Source: DAOULY01 sp034414595 (GTDB lineage Bacteria > Chloroflexota > Dehalococcoidia > SZUA-161 > JAUWZY01). From it: a DNA stretch of 64,000 nucleotides. The notes beneath the pieces are model-generated. The model was not told the origin of the DNA, did no database searches, and saw only the letters and a list, made by a program, of their open reading frames with translations. Positions 1 through 9,030 of this stretch are shown one piece after another; position 1 is the stretch's first letter; each line of letters begins with the position of its first letter. A program made the translations under genes and the position numbers. Where the stretch lies: positions 115,116-179,115 of the forward strand of contig DAOULY010000001.1 of the NCBI GenBank assembly GCA_034414595.1, in the 5' to 3' direction.

Positions 1-45
1 GAGTCCGCTTTTCAGACGCCTACATCATTCGGAGGACAGTCTACG

Positions 46-2097
46 ATGAGAAGCCAGGAGGCTGTTCGAGTTCGTAACCCGTTTCTCGATCCGCTCGTGA
101 CTGAGTTGATCGACGACCCGGACCTATATCGCAGGGTTTTTAGCGAGAGGATCTTGGTTGGGGAGACCCTGCAGGTCTTTCAGCCAGTCAACGCCGTCTT
201 GCTTGGTCCACAGGGTTCTGGCAAGTCGATGATCCTGAACCTTATTCGCTACAAAGTCCTGGCTGGCTGGCTTAGGAATGGGCGGTCCTTGCCGTCGCCG
301 CTTCGTCACGTGAAACCATTCCTTGGCATCTCGATTAACTTGGTGCGGGCTAATCTTCATGCATTCGGCAGGCGATCGGTAGCTAAATCAATGGGGCAGG
401 ATGACCCAGAACATGCCCTGGATACTTCGGCATTCGCCGACTTCTTGAACCATTACCTTTTTGGAGAATTCCTTAGAAGCCTCAAGTTCATCTCATGCGA
501 TGAAGGTCATCATTTTTGTGAGTGGCTCGGAATTCTTCCAGAAAGACTCCAAGAGCCGCATCTAGTAGCGAATATGGCGTCCTGGGACTCGTGGTTTGGC
601 TACTATATAGGTTGCGATTCATACGATGCGCTATTAGATAGGTGCGAGAAACGCCTGTCTGCCTGGCGAAGTTTCCTTAACGCTAATATTGACTCGATTC
701 CTGGCGACATTTGGGAAAGTAAGTCGGCCATCGGCGATCCTCTCCACAAAATAGGGAACCTCCTTTCATCTGCTAGCAGCCACTCTCACCTACCGTTGTT
801 CGTGGTCATCGATCAATACGAAGTTCTTCCCGAACTGAACATCACTCATGGCACCTCGTTGCAGCGGGCCATCAACACGATGATTAAGGCGAGGGATCCC
901 GTGGTGTTCTTCAAGTTAGGAGCTAGAACGTACGACTGGGGTACCGATTTGAGGATTTGGGGCGCGGAGTCTCGCATTGAAGTTCAGCGAGACTACGTCA
1001 CCGTCAATCTGTCAGATGTATTAATGCGAAACGAGCAGGATATTGAGAAAAAGTGGCTTTTCCCTCAATTCGCCCAAGATGTGGCCTACAAGAGAATTCG
1101 GGAGGGACATTTCAGATACATAAGTAGGCCACACATCAGGAAGGTCTTCGGGCATTGGTCTCCCGAAGAGGAATCATGGCGCTACTTTCGAGTCAAGGAG
1201 CGACGAACCGTCGTTCTTCGAGGTGTCCCGAAGCAGTTAGCCGACGAGATTATGGACATATTAGGACCCTCTGCGTCGCCATTGGAAATGCGACTAGCGG
1301 CAGCCTGGGTACGCCAGTGCCTTCAAAAGAGAATGCCTTTGAAGCAAGTTCGCTTGGAATTACATTCCCACCCCTGGAAGAAACGATGGTGGCGGAAAGA
1401 GCGCAGGGGGGTGGCACTCCTTCAAATAGCGTCCATGGCCAACCAACGGAAGATCTACCACGGCTGGGAAACAGTGACCTACCTATCGGGTGCCAACATA
1501 ACTGCTTTCTTGCTCATATGCAACGAAATATGGGACGTGTCTACTAAGACGGGGCTTCATCCGCTCCGGCACTTTCCTCTCCCTGACGTCGTACAGACTC
1601 AAGGGATTTTTCTAGCGTCCGAGAAATGGCGAGAGCGCGACCGCAATGAACAACTCGGAGGAAGCAGACGTTACGCAATATTGTCGAAACTAGGGCCTGC
1701 GATAAGTGAAGCTTTGATCGGGGATCTCGCCATTTCAAATCCCGGACACAGCGGGTTCTCACTCCGCGAAGCAGACCTTCTAGGAAATGACCGCCCCGAC
1801 GACCAACGTCTCAAGGTAGCGCAGTTTCTACACAGCGCGGTCAGTTGGGCGATCTTGGAAGAGCGAACTCACACGTCCAAGAAACGGGAGGGCGCGTCAA
1901 GGCGCAAGTGGTATCTTCACCCATTGTTGTCGCCAGTGTTTCAAATTCCACATATCCGGGTGAAAGAACCTTTGTACACAAGCCCTGAAGTGGTTTACGA
2001 CTGGCTTTTTGGGACTGGCAAGGTAGTGTTTGGTTCCACTCTTGCTGTTAAAAGGCCTAACAGGGAGGCGAGCAAGCAACTGAGATTTCCACTCTGA
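46..2097 (+). CDS. ORC/CDC6-like P-loop ATPase, putative defence protein
   Basis: 683-aa predicted cytoplasmic ATPase. A Walker A motif (GPQGSGKS, residues 54-61) follows an N-terminal segment, and a Walker B-like strand ends in VVIDQ with Asp256. A downstream FFKLGAR segment (about residues 289-295) resembles the post-Walker-B strand of ORC/CDC6-type AAA ATPases. The C-terminal half is long and basic, with no domain I can name. A GGAGG ribosome site lies 8-10 bases before the ATG. The next gene starts 23 bases downstream on the same strand, so the two are probably co-transcribed. ORC-CDC6-like ATPases occur in accessory and defence loci, where they are thought to act as sensors or regulators; a defence role here is inference. 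It could instead be a plasmid- or phage-derived replication-type ATPase. Confidence 0.75.
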   Translation: MRSQEAVRVRNPFLDPLVTELIDDPDLYRRVFSERILVGETLQVFQPVNAVLLGPQGSGKSMILNLIRYKVLAGWLRNGRSLPSPLRHVKPFLGISINLVRANLHAFGRRSVAKSMGQDDPEHALDTSAFADFLNHYLFGEFLRSLKFISCDEGHHFCEWLGILPERLQEPHLVANMASWDSWFGYYIGCDSYDALLDRCEKRLSAWRSFLNANIDSIPGDIWESKSAIGDPLHKIGNLLSSASSHSHLPLFVVIDQYEVLPELNITHGTSLQRAINTMIKARDPVVFFKLGARTYDWGTDLRIWGAESRIEVQRDYVTVNLSDVLMRNEQDIEKKWLFPQFAQDVAYKRIREGHFRYISRPHIRKVFGHWSPEEESWRYFRVKERRTVVLRGVPKQLADEIMDILGPSASPLEMRLAAAWVRQCLQKRMPLKQVRLELHSHPWKKRWWRKERRGVALLQIASMANQRKIYHGWETVTYLSGANITAFLLICNEIWDVSTKTGLHPLRHFPLPDVVQTQGIFLASEKWRERDRNEQLGGSRRYAILSKLGPAISEALIGDLAISNPGHSGFSLREADLLGNDRPDDQRLKVAQFLHSAVSWAILEERTHTSKKREGASRRKWYLHPLLSPVFQIPHIRVKEPLYTSPEVVYDWLFGTGKVVFGSTLAVKRPNREASKQLRFPL

Positions 2098-2120
2098 AAT
2101 CTTCGTCCGGGGTGTGAAGC

Positions 2121-3125
2121 ATGCTGCTTCCGGCAGCCCGAATAACTAGAATAGTTGAAACATTTCTTCCTGGCGTTTCGTTTGCGGTTCTGGGGTGTCT
2201 ATCCCCTGAAGAGCGTTGCGTGACGGTACCCACTCTACTGGCTACGAAGGACTGTGGCCAATTCCGCTTAATTGAGGTCATCGACCCACTAGACGCATTT
2301 CCTGATCACTCTGGGGAAGCAAAGCGCAAGATTGAAGCGCATCGTCAAAGACTCGAGCAATCTGGCGTAAAGTTTGGGCTAAGTCAAATGAATCTGCTGG
2401 CAAGCGAAGATGCCCTAATAGATATTCTTGCGCTTTTTGAAGAGGAGACCAGTGTCTCAACGGCAGTCCTGGACATTACTTCACTACCTAAGCGTTATTT
2501 TTGCTTTTTCTTGAAACGGATGCTGCTTTCCCCCAAATGGCAGAATGTAGTATTGACGTATACTGGAGCTGGTATTGGAGGGTACCCACCAGGACACATT
2601 GCCGAGGATCCTATGATCTGTGACCATCTACCCGGATATGCTGCTCGGCTGTCCCCCGAGATAGGAGCCTTAGTGATTACGGTCGGATTTGAGTCACTCG
2701 GCGTGCGTTCGCTCATTGAAACATATGGAGAAAAGCGACGGAAAATGAAGCTGATAATGTCATTTCCACCGAATGGCGAATTCGCGAGACGGCAGTGGCG
2801 AACCTTGAGGGAAATGCTGCTTGGAGATGTAGAGGCTGTTAACCTTGAGAACTTGAGAGTCATGCCAAGCTGGGACGCAGAAGATGTGTACCTAACCCTC
2901 GAAAGATGGCTTGAGGAAGTGGGAACGCTCTCATTGGCTCCCTTTGGGGCAAAGCCCCACACGCTTGGGATGGCGCTTTTCGCAATCAAGCATGATTGTG
3001 GGTTATTCTATTCTCAACCCAAGTCCTATAACCCGAACTACAGCACTGGTCAGGGCGATTCGTGGGCCTATGTGGTAAAATGGCAAGGCATTTGCTGCTT
3101 TAATCGCAGTTCGACTCCTCTGTAG
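2121..3125 (+). CDS. Hypothetical protein with CARF-like Rossmann motif, partner of the ATPase
   Basis: 334-aa protein of unknown function encoded 23 bases after the P-loop ATPase. A strand-turn-helix motif, LDITSLPKR (about residues 117-125), sits after a predicted beta strand. It is positioned like the 'N-x-T-G-G-T-K' turn of CARF/SAVED-type nucleotide sensors, but it is not that consensus. No membrane segment and no nuclease signature are visible. The ATG has only a weak G-rich ribosome site, which suits translational coupling to the ATPase. The C-terminus carries aromatic- and proline-rich residues (YSQPKSYNPNY). A ligand-sensing or effector role is inference; the gene may simply be an uncharacterised family tied to ORC/CDC6-like ATPases. 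Confidence 0.65.
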   Translation: MLLPAARITRIVETFLPGVSFAVLGCLSPEERCVTVPTLLATKDCGQFRLIEVIDPLDAFPDHSGEAKRKIEAHRQRLEQSGVKFGLSQMNLLASEDALIDILALFEEETSVSTAVLDITSLPKRYFCFFLKRMLLSPKWQNVVLTYTGAGIGGYPPGHIAEDPMICDHLPGYAARLSPEIGALVITVGFESLGVRSLIETYGEKRRKMKLIMSFPPNGEFARRQWRTLREMLLGDVEAVNLENLRVMPSWDAEDVYLTLERWLEEVGTLSLAPFGAKPHTLGMALFAIKHDCGLFYSQPKSYNPNYSTGQGDSWAYVVKWQGICCFNRSSTPL

Positions 3126-3301
3126 TGGTCATGGCCCAGATCCTCCTCAGAATTTGTATTTCGGTGAACTTCTTCTCAACCATTATTATGAGTGCCAACC
3201 CAAAATGGGCTCATCTGTGCTAACCGAAAGTAAAGCTGACCTGCCCCGCGTAAGAGGCTGAGATGAGCAAGCTGACAGCAATGACTCCAAGGGTAGATTC
3301 C

Positions 3302-3946
3302 CTATGTCCAGCGTGAAGGGCGTGTCTGTTTGAATGTGAACGTGCTACGTGCCCCGCCTACCTGTCTTATTTCGGCTTGCTCTATATCAAATGTCTGCTC
3401 CGTGCTGTGCCTTTTGCCCATTCCCTTATAGTTCATGGTGACCTTGATTTTCATATGGCCGGCACACACATCGGCCTGTGTTTCATGCGGTATGTCAGGC
3501 AACTCTAACGTCTCCTGCCCGTTAGGAGGTAAGAACGGTAGCTCTGAACAGACTTCTGCCACAATAGTCTCACCCGCCTTCTTCAGTAGATGTACCTGTA
3601 AGTAGATATCTTCAGCCGGAACTGGGCCCGTATTCTGTACTTCGACATAACAAGCATTTAGCTCAAAAGGTATGGTCGCTGTTTCGCCTGATGGTCCCAG
3701 AGATGCAACTTCGTGTATTGTTGCCACTGTGACAAAGGGCCTGATGTGCGCCTCAATTTGAAAAATCGCTACGAAGAGGCTCACACCTGCAATTACAGCT
3801 GCCACTATGGCAGTAGTCGTAGTCGCAATATAGCGCGCATCCTCGCTACCAACTGCTATGGATACACCAAACACTACTCCGCACAGTACAGCGAGTGCCA
3901 CGATAGTCCAAATGAGCACTTTTTCGAGTGACAGTCGAAAGTTCAT
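3302..3946 (-). CDS. Hypothetical membrane-anchored protein with extracytoplasmic beta-rich domain
   Basis: 214-aa protein when started at the internal ATG at 3946, which has an AGGA-type ribosome site. The frame is open upstream to 4105, but that stretch lies in a dispersed repeat and is probably non-coding. Two hydrophobic segments (about residues 8-29 and 37-62) are followed by a hydrophilic domain. This domain contains an 'N-T-G-P-V-P-A' turn, typical of immunoglobulin-like or CARDB-like beta sandwiches (inference). It stands alone between the defence-like pair and the ABC exporter cluster. I do not recognise a function. Confidence 0.6.
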   Translation of the reverse strand: MNFRLSLEKVLIWTIVALAVLCGVVFGVSIAVGSEDARYIATTTTAIVAAVIAGVSLFVAIFQIEAHIRPFVTVATIHEVASLGPSGETATIPFELNACYVEVQNTGPVPAEDIYLQVHLLKKAGETIVAEVCSELPFLPPNGQETLELPDIPHETQADVCAGHMKIKVTMNYKGMGKRHSTEQTFDIEQAEIRQVGGARSTFTFKQTRPSRWT

Positions 3947-3963
3947 GGCGGTCCTGACATGCC

Positions 3964-4100
3964 CTAAATAATTATACCACCTGTTTAGAATGGAGTGCCT
4001 AGGATTAGAACTAGGTAGATGACCTCGGGAGCGGGCGGTCGATAAATCCAAAACTTCCCAAAAACAGTCTGCATACGAGAGTCCCCGGGCGGAGAAAGGC
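3964..4100 (+). repeat. Dispersed intergenic repeat, copy A
   Basis: This segment is collinear with positions 7857-7993. Both start with an AAATAATT(A/G)TACC block, then after exactly comparable spacing share a block beginning GGGCGGTCGATAA and ending CCCCGGGCGGAG. Over the 62-nt core (4033-4094) I count 48 identical bases without gaps. Possible pairing arms are GCGG with CTGC across the core, plus CCCCGG with CCGGGG at the right edge. It lies upstream of the 3302-3946 gene, in antisense orientation to it. Confidence 0.7.
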
Positions 4101-4234
4101 CCCACGCCGGGGGGTAAATCCGGGGAACGGGCGGGCCTACTTATGCTCGAGGTTCCTGATCATATGCTACCCCCCCTTCTCTCAGCCTAAAGACTCACAT
4201 TTTACCTGGACTCGTTTTCGGGGGTAGGTCACTC

Positions 4235-4960
4235 CTACGGCACGTCCATACGGCGCAAACGGCGTACTGTCAGCAAGAAGAACACGATTGTTACAGCAAC
4301 CGCGCCCACTATGCCAGCCGGGAACTCTATCACCCTTTGGCCCAGCACGTCAAAGCTTTTCTCATCCATGCCGTGCAGGATAGCCAGAGTGTAGCCCCGC
4401 ACGCTGAAGTAACGGACGCCGCCGAGGAATGTGCTTACCAGTCCTTCCCATAGGAAGACGTAGATGAGTCCAAAGCCGAGAGCGCGGGTGCTGATGAGGC
4501 CAGCCCAGGTAAAGATAGCGGCATATGCCACAACACCTGCGAACAGTGCTACCCCGACGGCAACTGCGGCTTGACCACTGCCCTCGGGCCCCAAGAGAGT
4601 CGCGACAGCGCCACTGGCAATCAACAGCGGCCCACCAACAACTATAGATGCCAGCAGCTTCGGCAACACGATCAGCGAGCGGGGTACCGGCTTCAGCACG
4701 AGGTAGCTCAATGTGTGGTCCTCCAGTTCGCCCCCGAACGCTGCAGTCGCCAGCGTCATCATGACAATGGGCATGATCGCCGCGATGAGCACGGCATCGA
4801 GCAAAGTATTGATGAAAATGGCTTCATACGATTCGTCTTTGCCCACAGAAGCGGAGATTACGGCGGCCAAGGCCACTGGTAAAATTGCCAGCAACAGGAT
4901 AAGCAGGAGCCGCCGACGCTTGGCCAATTGGTGCAGAGAAAGCTGGAATACAGGTCCCAT
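4235..4960 (-). CDS. ABC-2 type transporter permease
   Basis: 241-aa integral membrane protein with about six hydrophobic segments. The first begins near residue 17, after an N-terminal cytoplasmic helix (FQLSLHQLAKRRRLLL), as in ABC-2 export permeases. Its ATG is directly adjacent to the stop codon of the ATPase gene on the same strand, so translation is coupled. It presumably pairs with that ATPase as one exporter of unknown substrate. The cytoplasmic segment with EDHTLSYLVLKPVPRS is typical of Nos/Gld-like ABC-2 permeases. Confidence 0.85.
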   Translation of the reverse strand: MGPVFQLSLHQLAKRRRLLLILLLAILPVALAAVISASVGKDESYEAIFINTLLDAVLIAAIMPIVMMTLATAAFGGELEDHTLSYLVLKPVPRSLIVLPKLLASIVVGGPLLIASGAVATLLGPEGSGQAAVAVGVALFAGVVAYAAIFTWAGLISTRALGFGLIYVFLWEGLVSTFLGGVRYFSVRGYTLAILHGMDEKSFDVLGQRVIEFPAGIVGAVAVTIVFFLLTVRRLRRMDVP

Positions 4961-5926
4961 CTAACGCTCTACTATGTAGCTAAAGACGCTCTCTAGTGAC
5001 TCATCCAGAGGCTCCACGCGGAGCAGGCGTATACCCTGTTCTTGGGCTATGCGCGGGACAGACCGCTGGAGGGCGTACACGTTGCGGCTCAGGACGGTCA
5101 AGGCCCCATCGGCGTCTACAGTAACCGAGTCTACCTCGTCCATCTGGACCAGCGCCGAGGCCATGGAGCGCGGGTTGCCAGCGACGATACGAACCCTATA
5201 AGGTCGCTCGTCCAGCTTCGCTCGGATGGTGTGGAAGTCGCCAGCTGCGGCCAGCTTACCGCTAACAATCAAAAGGATACGTTCGGCGAGCGTTTCAACC
5301 TCCTCGAGGATATGCGAGGAGATCAGTATCGTCCGCCCCTCGCTGGCGAGGCGGCGCATAAGGTCTTGAAACTCAATGCGCTGGCGCGGGTCAGTGCCGT
5401 TAAGTGGCTCGTCTAGCAACAGCACTTCCGGATCATGGACAAGTGTCGCAGCCATCCGCATTCGCTGCCGCATCCCACGGGAGTAGGTATCAAGTGGCCG
5501 GTTCTGCACATCCGTGAGGCCGATTGTCTCTATCGCCCGGTCCACAGCCTGCTCCAGCGATGTCAGGCCGTGTAGTCGGGCAGAGAGCTTCACGAACTCA
5601 CGTCCGGTGTAGAAGCCATAGACCGCCTCGTGCTCTGACATGAAACCAATCCGCCGATGTAGGTGGTAGTTTTCGCGCGGAGATTCGCCGAGCAGGCTCA
5701 CCTCTCCCTCTGAAGGCTTCGTCAGGCCAGCAATCATGTGCAGCAAAGTAGTCTTACCGGCACCGTTGGGGCCCAGCAAGCCAGTTATGCCGGGGTACAC
5801 CTGTAAAGACACGTCGTTGACAGCCACCACACTGCCAAACCACTTGGAGATGCCACGGACGTCGATGGTGGACTCCATCGTGACTGACCGGGTAGTGGGG
5901 TCCTGCCCGCCGGACGGCATCGTCAT
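4961..5926 (-). CDS. ABC transporter ATP-binding protein
   Basis: 321-aa ATPase of an ABC-2 exporter. It has Walker A GPNGAGKT, the signature YSRGMRQRMRMA, Walker B VLLLDEPLNGTD and the H-loop SSHI. A C-terminal accessory domain of about 80 residues follows, as in drug- and lantibiotic-type exporters. I chose the ATG at 5926 because it overlaps the stop of the preceding permease (ATGA) and has a GGAGG site about 9 bases upstream. The frame is open further upstream, but that region would lie inside the permease gene. The cognate permease is probably 4235-4960. Substrate unknown. Confidence 0.92.
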   Translation of the reverse strand: MTMPSGGQDPTTRSVTMESTIDVRGISKWFGSVVAVNDVSLQVYPGITGLLGPNGAGKTTLLHMIAGLTKPSEGEVSLLGESPRENYHLHRRIGFMSEHEAVYGFYTGREFVKLSARLHGLTSLEQAVDRAIETIGLTDVQNRPLDTYSRGMRQRMRMAATLVHDPEVLLLDEPLNGTDPRQRIEFQDLMRRLASEGRTILISSHILEEVETLAERILLIVSGKLAAAGDFHTIRAKLDERPYRVRIVAGNPRSMASALVQMDEVDSVTVDADGALTVLSRNVYALQRSVPRIAQEQGIRLLRVEPLDESLESVFSYIVER

Positions 5927-6864
5927 ATCCCTATCCTCCGGTAGCGCCACCAGAGCACAAAGCCAGGGCCGATGGTGAGGAGCGTGTACCAGGCGATGGG
6001 AACGCCGGTGGGCAACTCCCTCACAAGCTTGGCTAAGTGTGAGTCGTTCTCCGTGGCGAAGATCAGATCGTTCACGTGGATAGGTACAGATCCGATGTTG
6101 ATGAGGGCGAACCACTTTGCTGCGCCTCCCGTCACAGGTTCGCTCTGCACTACAGCACCTCCGCCAGACTCGGGTGATTCTGTACGGTCCTCTTCAGATG
6201 CGGTCAGAACGCCGGAGACAGCAGCAGAGATAAGGAAAAGCCCGATGACGAAGGCAGTAGCGTACGCACGGCGGGTCGTGAAGGCTGATACGGCCATTGG
6301 GAGAGTGGTGGTGAACAACGCCACAACCAAGCCAGCGCCGAGGAAGCGTGGGATGTCTATCCAGTGGTCACGGAGATAGTCCATAGGCTCGGCCGCGGCA
6401 AGCGTCAATCCTATGAACAGGATAACCTGCCCCACGTAAACGATGGCAAGAGTAATCGAAAGAAACGCCAGCCAGCGCCCAGCGACATAGTCCGTAAGTG
6501 TTAACGGTCGCACCAGATACAGATTGATAACACCGTCGCGCCGGTCCGGGCAAAGGAGCTCAGGCGCAATAATAGCAGCGAAGATGAAGAGAATGATCGA
6601 AACGATCTGGTAGTAGTCAGAGTGACCCGGTACATCGCCTCCGGGACCCACTTGGGAGGCGACGAGGGTCATGATCAATGCTGTAATCATGACGGAGCCG
6701 AAGAGCAGGGCAGGGAGAATCTTGGCACGAGAGCCGCGGCCCAGGCCAAGGGCAGTGCGCACACCGTTCATCCACAGGGCTTTACGAGCGCGCATGCGCC
6801 CCTCGCGCGGCCCTTCATAGTGCTGGTAGCCAAGGTCGAATACCTCGCCATGTGGCTCAGTCAT
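5923..6864 (-). CDS. ABC-2 type transporter permease
   Basis: 313-aa membrane protein. The N-terminal motif DLGYQHYEGPREGR is typical of one ABC-2 permease family in which the first membrane helix follows a conserved Y-EG-PR segment. About six hydrophobic helices follow. A segment with PELLCPDRRDGVINLYLVRPLT matches the conserved cytoplasmic loop of Nos/Gld-like permeases. The ATG at 6864 overlaps the stop of the upstream ATPase (ATGA). A longer open frame exists to 6921, but its extra 19 residues overlap the ATPase and lack the family pattern. Confidence 0.9.
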   Translation of the reverse strand: MTEPHGEVFDLGYQHYEGPREGRMRARKALWMNGVRTALGLGRGSRAKILPALLFGSVMITALIMTLVASQVGPGGDVPGHSDYYQIVSIILFIFAAIIAPELLCPDRRDGVINLYLVRPLTLTDYVAGRWLAFLSITLAIVYVGQVILFIGLTLAAAEPMDYLRDHWIDIPRFLGAGLVVALFTTTLPMAVSAFTTRRAYATAFVIGLFLISAAVSGVLTASEEDRTESPESGGGAVVQSEPVTGGAAKWFALINIGSVPIHVNDLIFATENDSHLAKLVRELPTGVPIAWYTLLTIGPGFVLWWRYRRIGI

Positions 6865-7763
6865 GCAGGGGTACTCCGGAAGATATCGGTCAGCCTGTGA
6901 CGGCGGGGCGCCAGCCGACACAGGCGGGCGCCGACTTCCACGACGGCATCGCGAATGGCATCATACTGCTCTTCGCTCTCTTGCTTGACGACCACCGAAG
7001 GTCCCTCGACCGTCGCTTGGATACCCCGCTTCGACAGCGCCACCACCAGCTCATCACGCTTGTCATCAACATCGATGAAGAGAATTTGCGTCTCTTGGGT
7101 AAATTGGGATACCGCTCCCTCCTCTGTAACATGGCCTCCATCGAGGACAATGATGCGGTCGCAGATACGCTCCACATCACCCATTAGGTGTGAAGAAAGG
7201 AGGATGCTTATGCCGAACTCTCGGCCGGTACGCTGGATCATGTCTAGCATCTCTTCACGGCCACCTGGATCGAGGCCCGCAGTAGGCTCATCCAACAGCA
7301 CGAGGACGGGGTCGTGGACGAGTGCCTGGGCCAGCTTGACCCGCTGCTTCATACCGGTAGAGTACTCGCGAATGGCGCGGTAGCGCTCCTCATCCAGGCC
7401 CACATGCCGCAACATGTCAGCAGCTCGGGTTCGGGCGAAAGCTGGCGGCAGACCGCTCACCTGTGCCATGTGCGTCAAGAACTCAGAGGGGGTAACAGCA
7501 CCTGGCAGGCAGTCGTGCTCCGGCATGTAACCGAGACACGCCCGTACTTCGACCGACTCGTAGGGCTTTCGGCCCATCACTTCGGCGGAGCCGGCTGTCG
7601 GCTTCAAGAGTCCCAAGAACAGCTTGATAGCCGTGCTCTTGCCGGCGCCGTTAGGCCCGAGCAGGCCAGTTATTCCTTCGTGGACTTGAAAATCAACGAG
7701 CTCAAGGGCAATGGTGGCACCGTAGTGTTTCGTCAGTCCCTTCGCTTCCAGCAGCGGTGGCAT
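6861..7763 (-). CDS. ABC transporter ATP-binding protein
   Basis: 300-aa ATPase and first gene of the four-gene exporter cluster read leftward. Walker A is GPNGAGKS, the signature is YSTGMKQRVKLA, Walker B is VLVLLDEPTAGLD and the switch is SSHL. A C-terminal extension of about 75 residues follows the nucleotide-binding domain. With the permease that overlaps it by 4 nt it forms one ATPase-permease pair, and the second pair follows immediately. The 320-nt region upstream, shared with a divergent response regulator, holds repeat copy B. It could contain this cluster's promoter, but I see no clear minus-strand -35/-10 pair. Confidence 0.92.
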   Translation of the reverse strand: MPPLLEAKGLTKHYGATIALELVDFQVHEGITGLLGPNGAGKSTAIKLFLGLLKPTAGSAEVMGRKPYESVEVRACLGYMPEHDCLPGAVTPSEFLTHMAQVSGLPPAFARTRAADMLRHVGLDEERYRAIREYSTGMKQRVKLAQALVHDPVLVLLDEPTAGLDPGGREEMLDMIQRTGREFGISILLSSHLMGDVERICDRIIVLDGGHVTEEGAVSQFTQETQILFIDVDDKRDELVVALSKRGIQATVEGPSVVVKQESEEQYDAIRDAVVEVGARLCRLAPRRHRLTDIFRSTPA

Positions 7764-7856
7764 GTGATAAGTATATAGTATCGCGGCCTGCCAGGTAAAG
7801 TGTGGCTGAGACGTACGTGTAACCTACATGAAGGCAAACACAGCCCTTGACCTGCT

Positions 7857-7993
7857 CCAAATAATTGTACCGCTTCTTGAGGTATAGTTGCGGGTGTGAT
7901 CACAGGCAGTATTGCCTCAGGAGAGGGCGGTCGATAATTCCGAAACTTCTGAACTACAGTCCGCAAGGAAACGCCCCCGGGCGGAGATGGTCC
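7857..7993 (+). repeat. Dispersed intergenic repeat, copy B
   Basis: Second copy of the 137-bp element at 3964-4100, in the same orientation, in the divergent region between the ABC cluster and the response regulator. Spacing between the AAATAATT block and the GGGCGGTCGATAA block is 66 nt here and 67 nt in copy A, and the core is collinear without gaps. Potential pairing arms are present: GCGG (7927-7930) with CCGC, and a 7-bp hairpin GGGCGGA/TCCGCCC at its right edge (7979-7997). It ends just upstream of the regulator promoter. Confidence 0.7.
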
Positions 7994-8014
7994 GCCCACC
8001 AAGAAAGCAAAGCC

Positions 8015-8042
8015 TTGCACTTTGTAGTGGGCGTGCTACAAT
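8015..8042 (+). promoter_or_regulatory. sigma70-type promoter of the response regulator
   Basis: TTGCAC (8015-8020) and TACAAT (8037-8042) are separated by 16 nt. Transcription would start near 8049, about 34 nt before the ATG of the downstream response regulator. Confidence 0.65.
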
Positions 8043-8082
8043 ATGGTCTAACGATATATATAAGGATACGTCTGATCCAGAG

Positions 8083-8778
8083 ATGAAGATTCTACTAGTT
8101 GAGGACAGGCCTGAGATCATAGAATCTGTAACCCTAACCCTGGAGTTGAGGTGGCCCGAGGCTAACTTGATCTCCACCTCTCAAGGGGCGCATGGGGTGG
8201 AGTTAGCCAGAGAAGAACTCCCAGAAGTCGTCATCCTCGACATCGGATTGCCGGACATGGACGGTCTTCAGGTATTGCGTCAAATTCGCGGCTTCTCCAA
8301 TGTGCCAGTGATCATGCTCACTGTAAAGGGAGACGAGATTGATAAGATCAAGGCGCTGGAGCTGGGGGCTGACGATTATGTTGTCAAACCCTTCTCAGCC
8401 GGCGAGTTTTTGGCTCGGGTGAAAGCCGCGCTCCGCCGTAGCCAGACGCCTGAAACAAAGGGCAAGATTGCAGACAGGCCTTTCATCAGGGGGAATCTGA
8501 GGATTGACTTTGCCAGCCACGAGGTAAGTGTTGGCGAAAAGCTCATAGAGCTAAATCGTACCGAGTATGACCTGCTTTGTGAATTGGTGAGGAATGAGGG
8601 AACGGTGGTCTCCAGCCAGGCGCTCCTGGATCAGGTATGGGGGCCAGAGCACAAGACTGACACTGAATATCTCAAGGTATGTATCAAGAACCTCAATGAG
8701 AAGCTGGGGAAGGAGCCCGGCAATCCGACGACTATCATCGATGAAGGTGGAAAGGGCTACAAGTTCCTCAGCCGGTGA
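8083..8778 (+). CDS. OmpR/PhoB-family response regulator
   Basis: 231-aa two-component transcription factor. The receiver domain (residues 1 to about 118) has the phospho-acceptor Asp53 in VVILDIGLPDMDG, an early acidic pair (EDR) and the conserved Lys in VVKPF. A C-terminal winged-helix DNA-binding domain (about 135-231) has the family pattern ending GKGYKFLSR. The open frame extends upstream to 7912, but ATG 8083 begins MKILLVEDR at the family's normal start, and the promoter lies between. No histidine kinase gene is adjacent, so it is an orphan here. It may control the divergent ABC exporter cluster (inference from position). Confidence 0.92.
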   Translation: MKILLVEDRPEIIESVTLTLELRWPEANLISTSQGAHGVELAREELPEVVILDIGLPDMDGLQVLRQIRGFSNVPVIMLTVKGDEIDKIKALELGADDYVVKPFSAGEFLARVKAALRRSQTPETKGKIADRPFIRGNLRIDFASHEVSVGEKLIELNRTEYDLLCELVRNEGTVVSSQALLDQVWGPEHKTDTEYLKVCIKNLNEKLGKEPGNPTTIIDEGGKGYKFLSR

Positions 8779-9030
8779 AGCTCTCAGAGCCTATTATGAC
8801 AAAGGCAATTGCTTTGGTCTGAGGCGACGGACACCTGTCAGTAACAAATTTGCTCTGACGCAGCAGGTGGTCTTGACAAGGGCTTTGCAGAAGCCTAACA
8901 TTTTTAAAGAGGGTACCAGTCCCGAGATGATTGAAGCGTTATCTCAGACGATGTTGGTCATCACACACCATTCTTATTCTTCCGCTAATTCGGCTATGTC
9001 GCAGGGGATACCATTACGCAAGGTTGAGAA

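Noticed and set aside
3947..4105. N-terminal extension of the 3302-3946 membrane protein
   Set aside because: The extension lies inside repeat copy A, and the internal ATG 3946 directly precedes the membrane helices.
7912..8082. 57-residue N-terminal extension of the OmpR-type regulator
   Set aside because: It overlaps the repeat and promoter, and the receiver domain normally starts at the ATG 8083.
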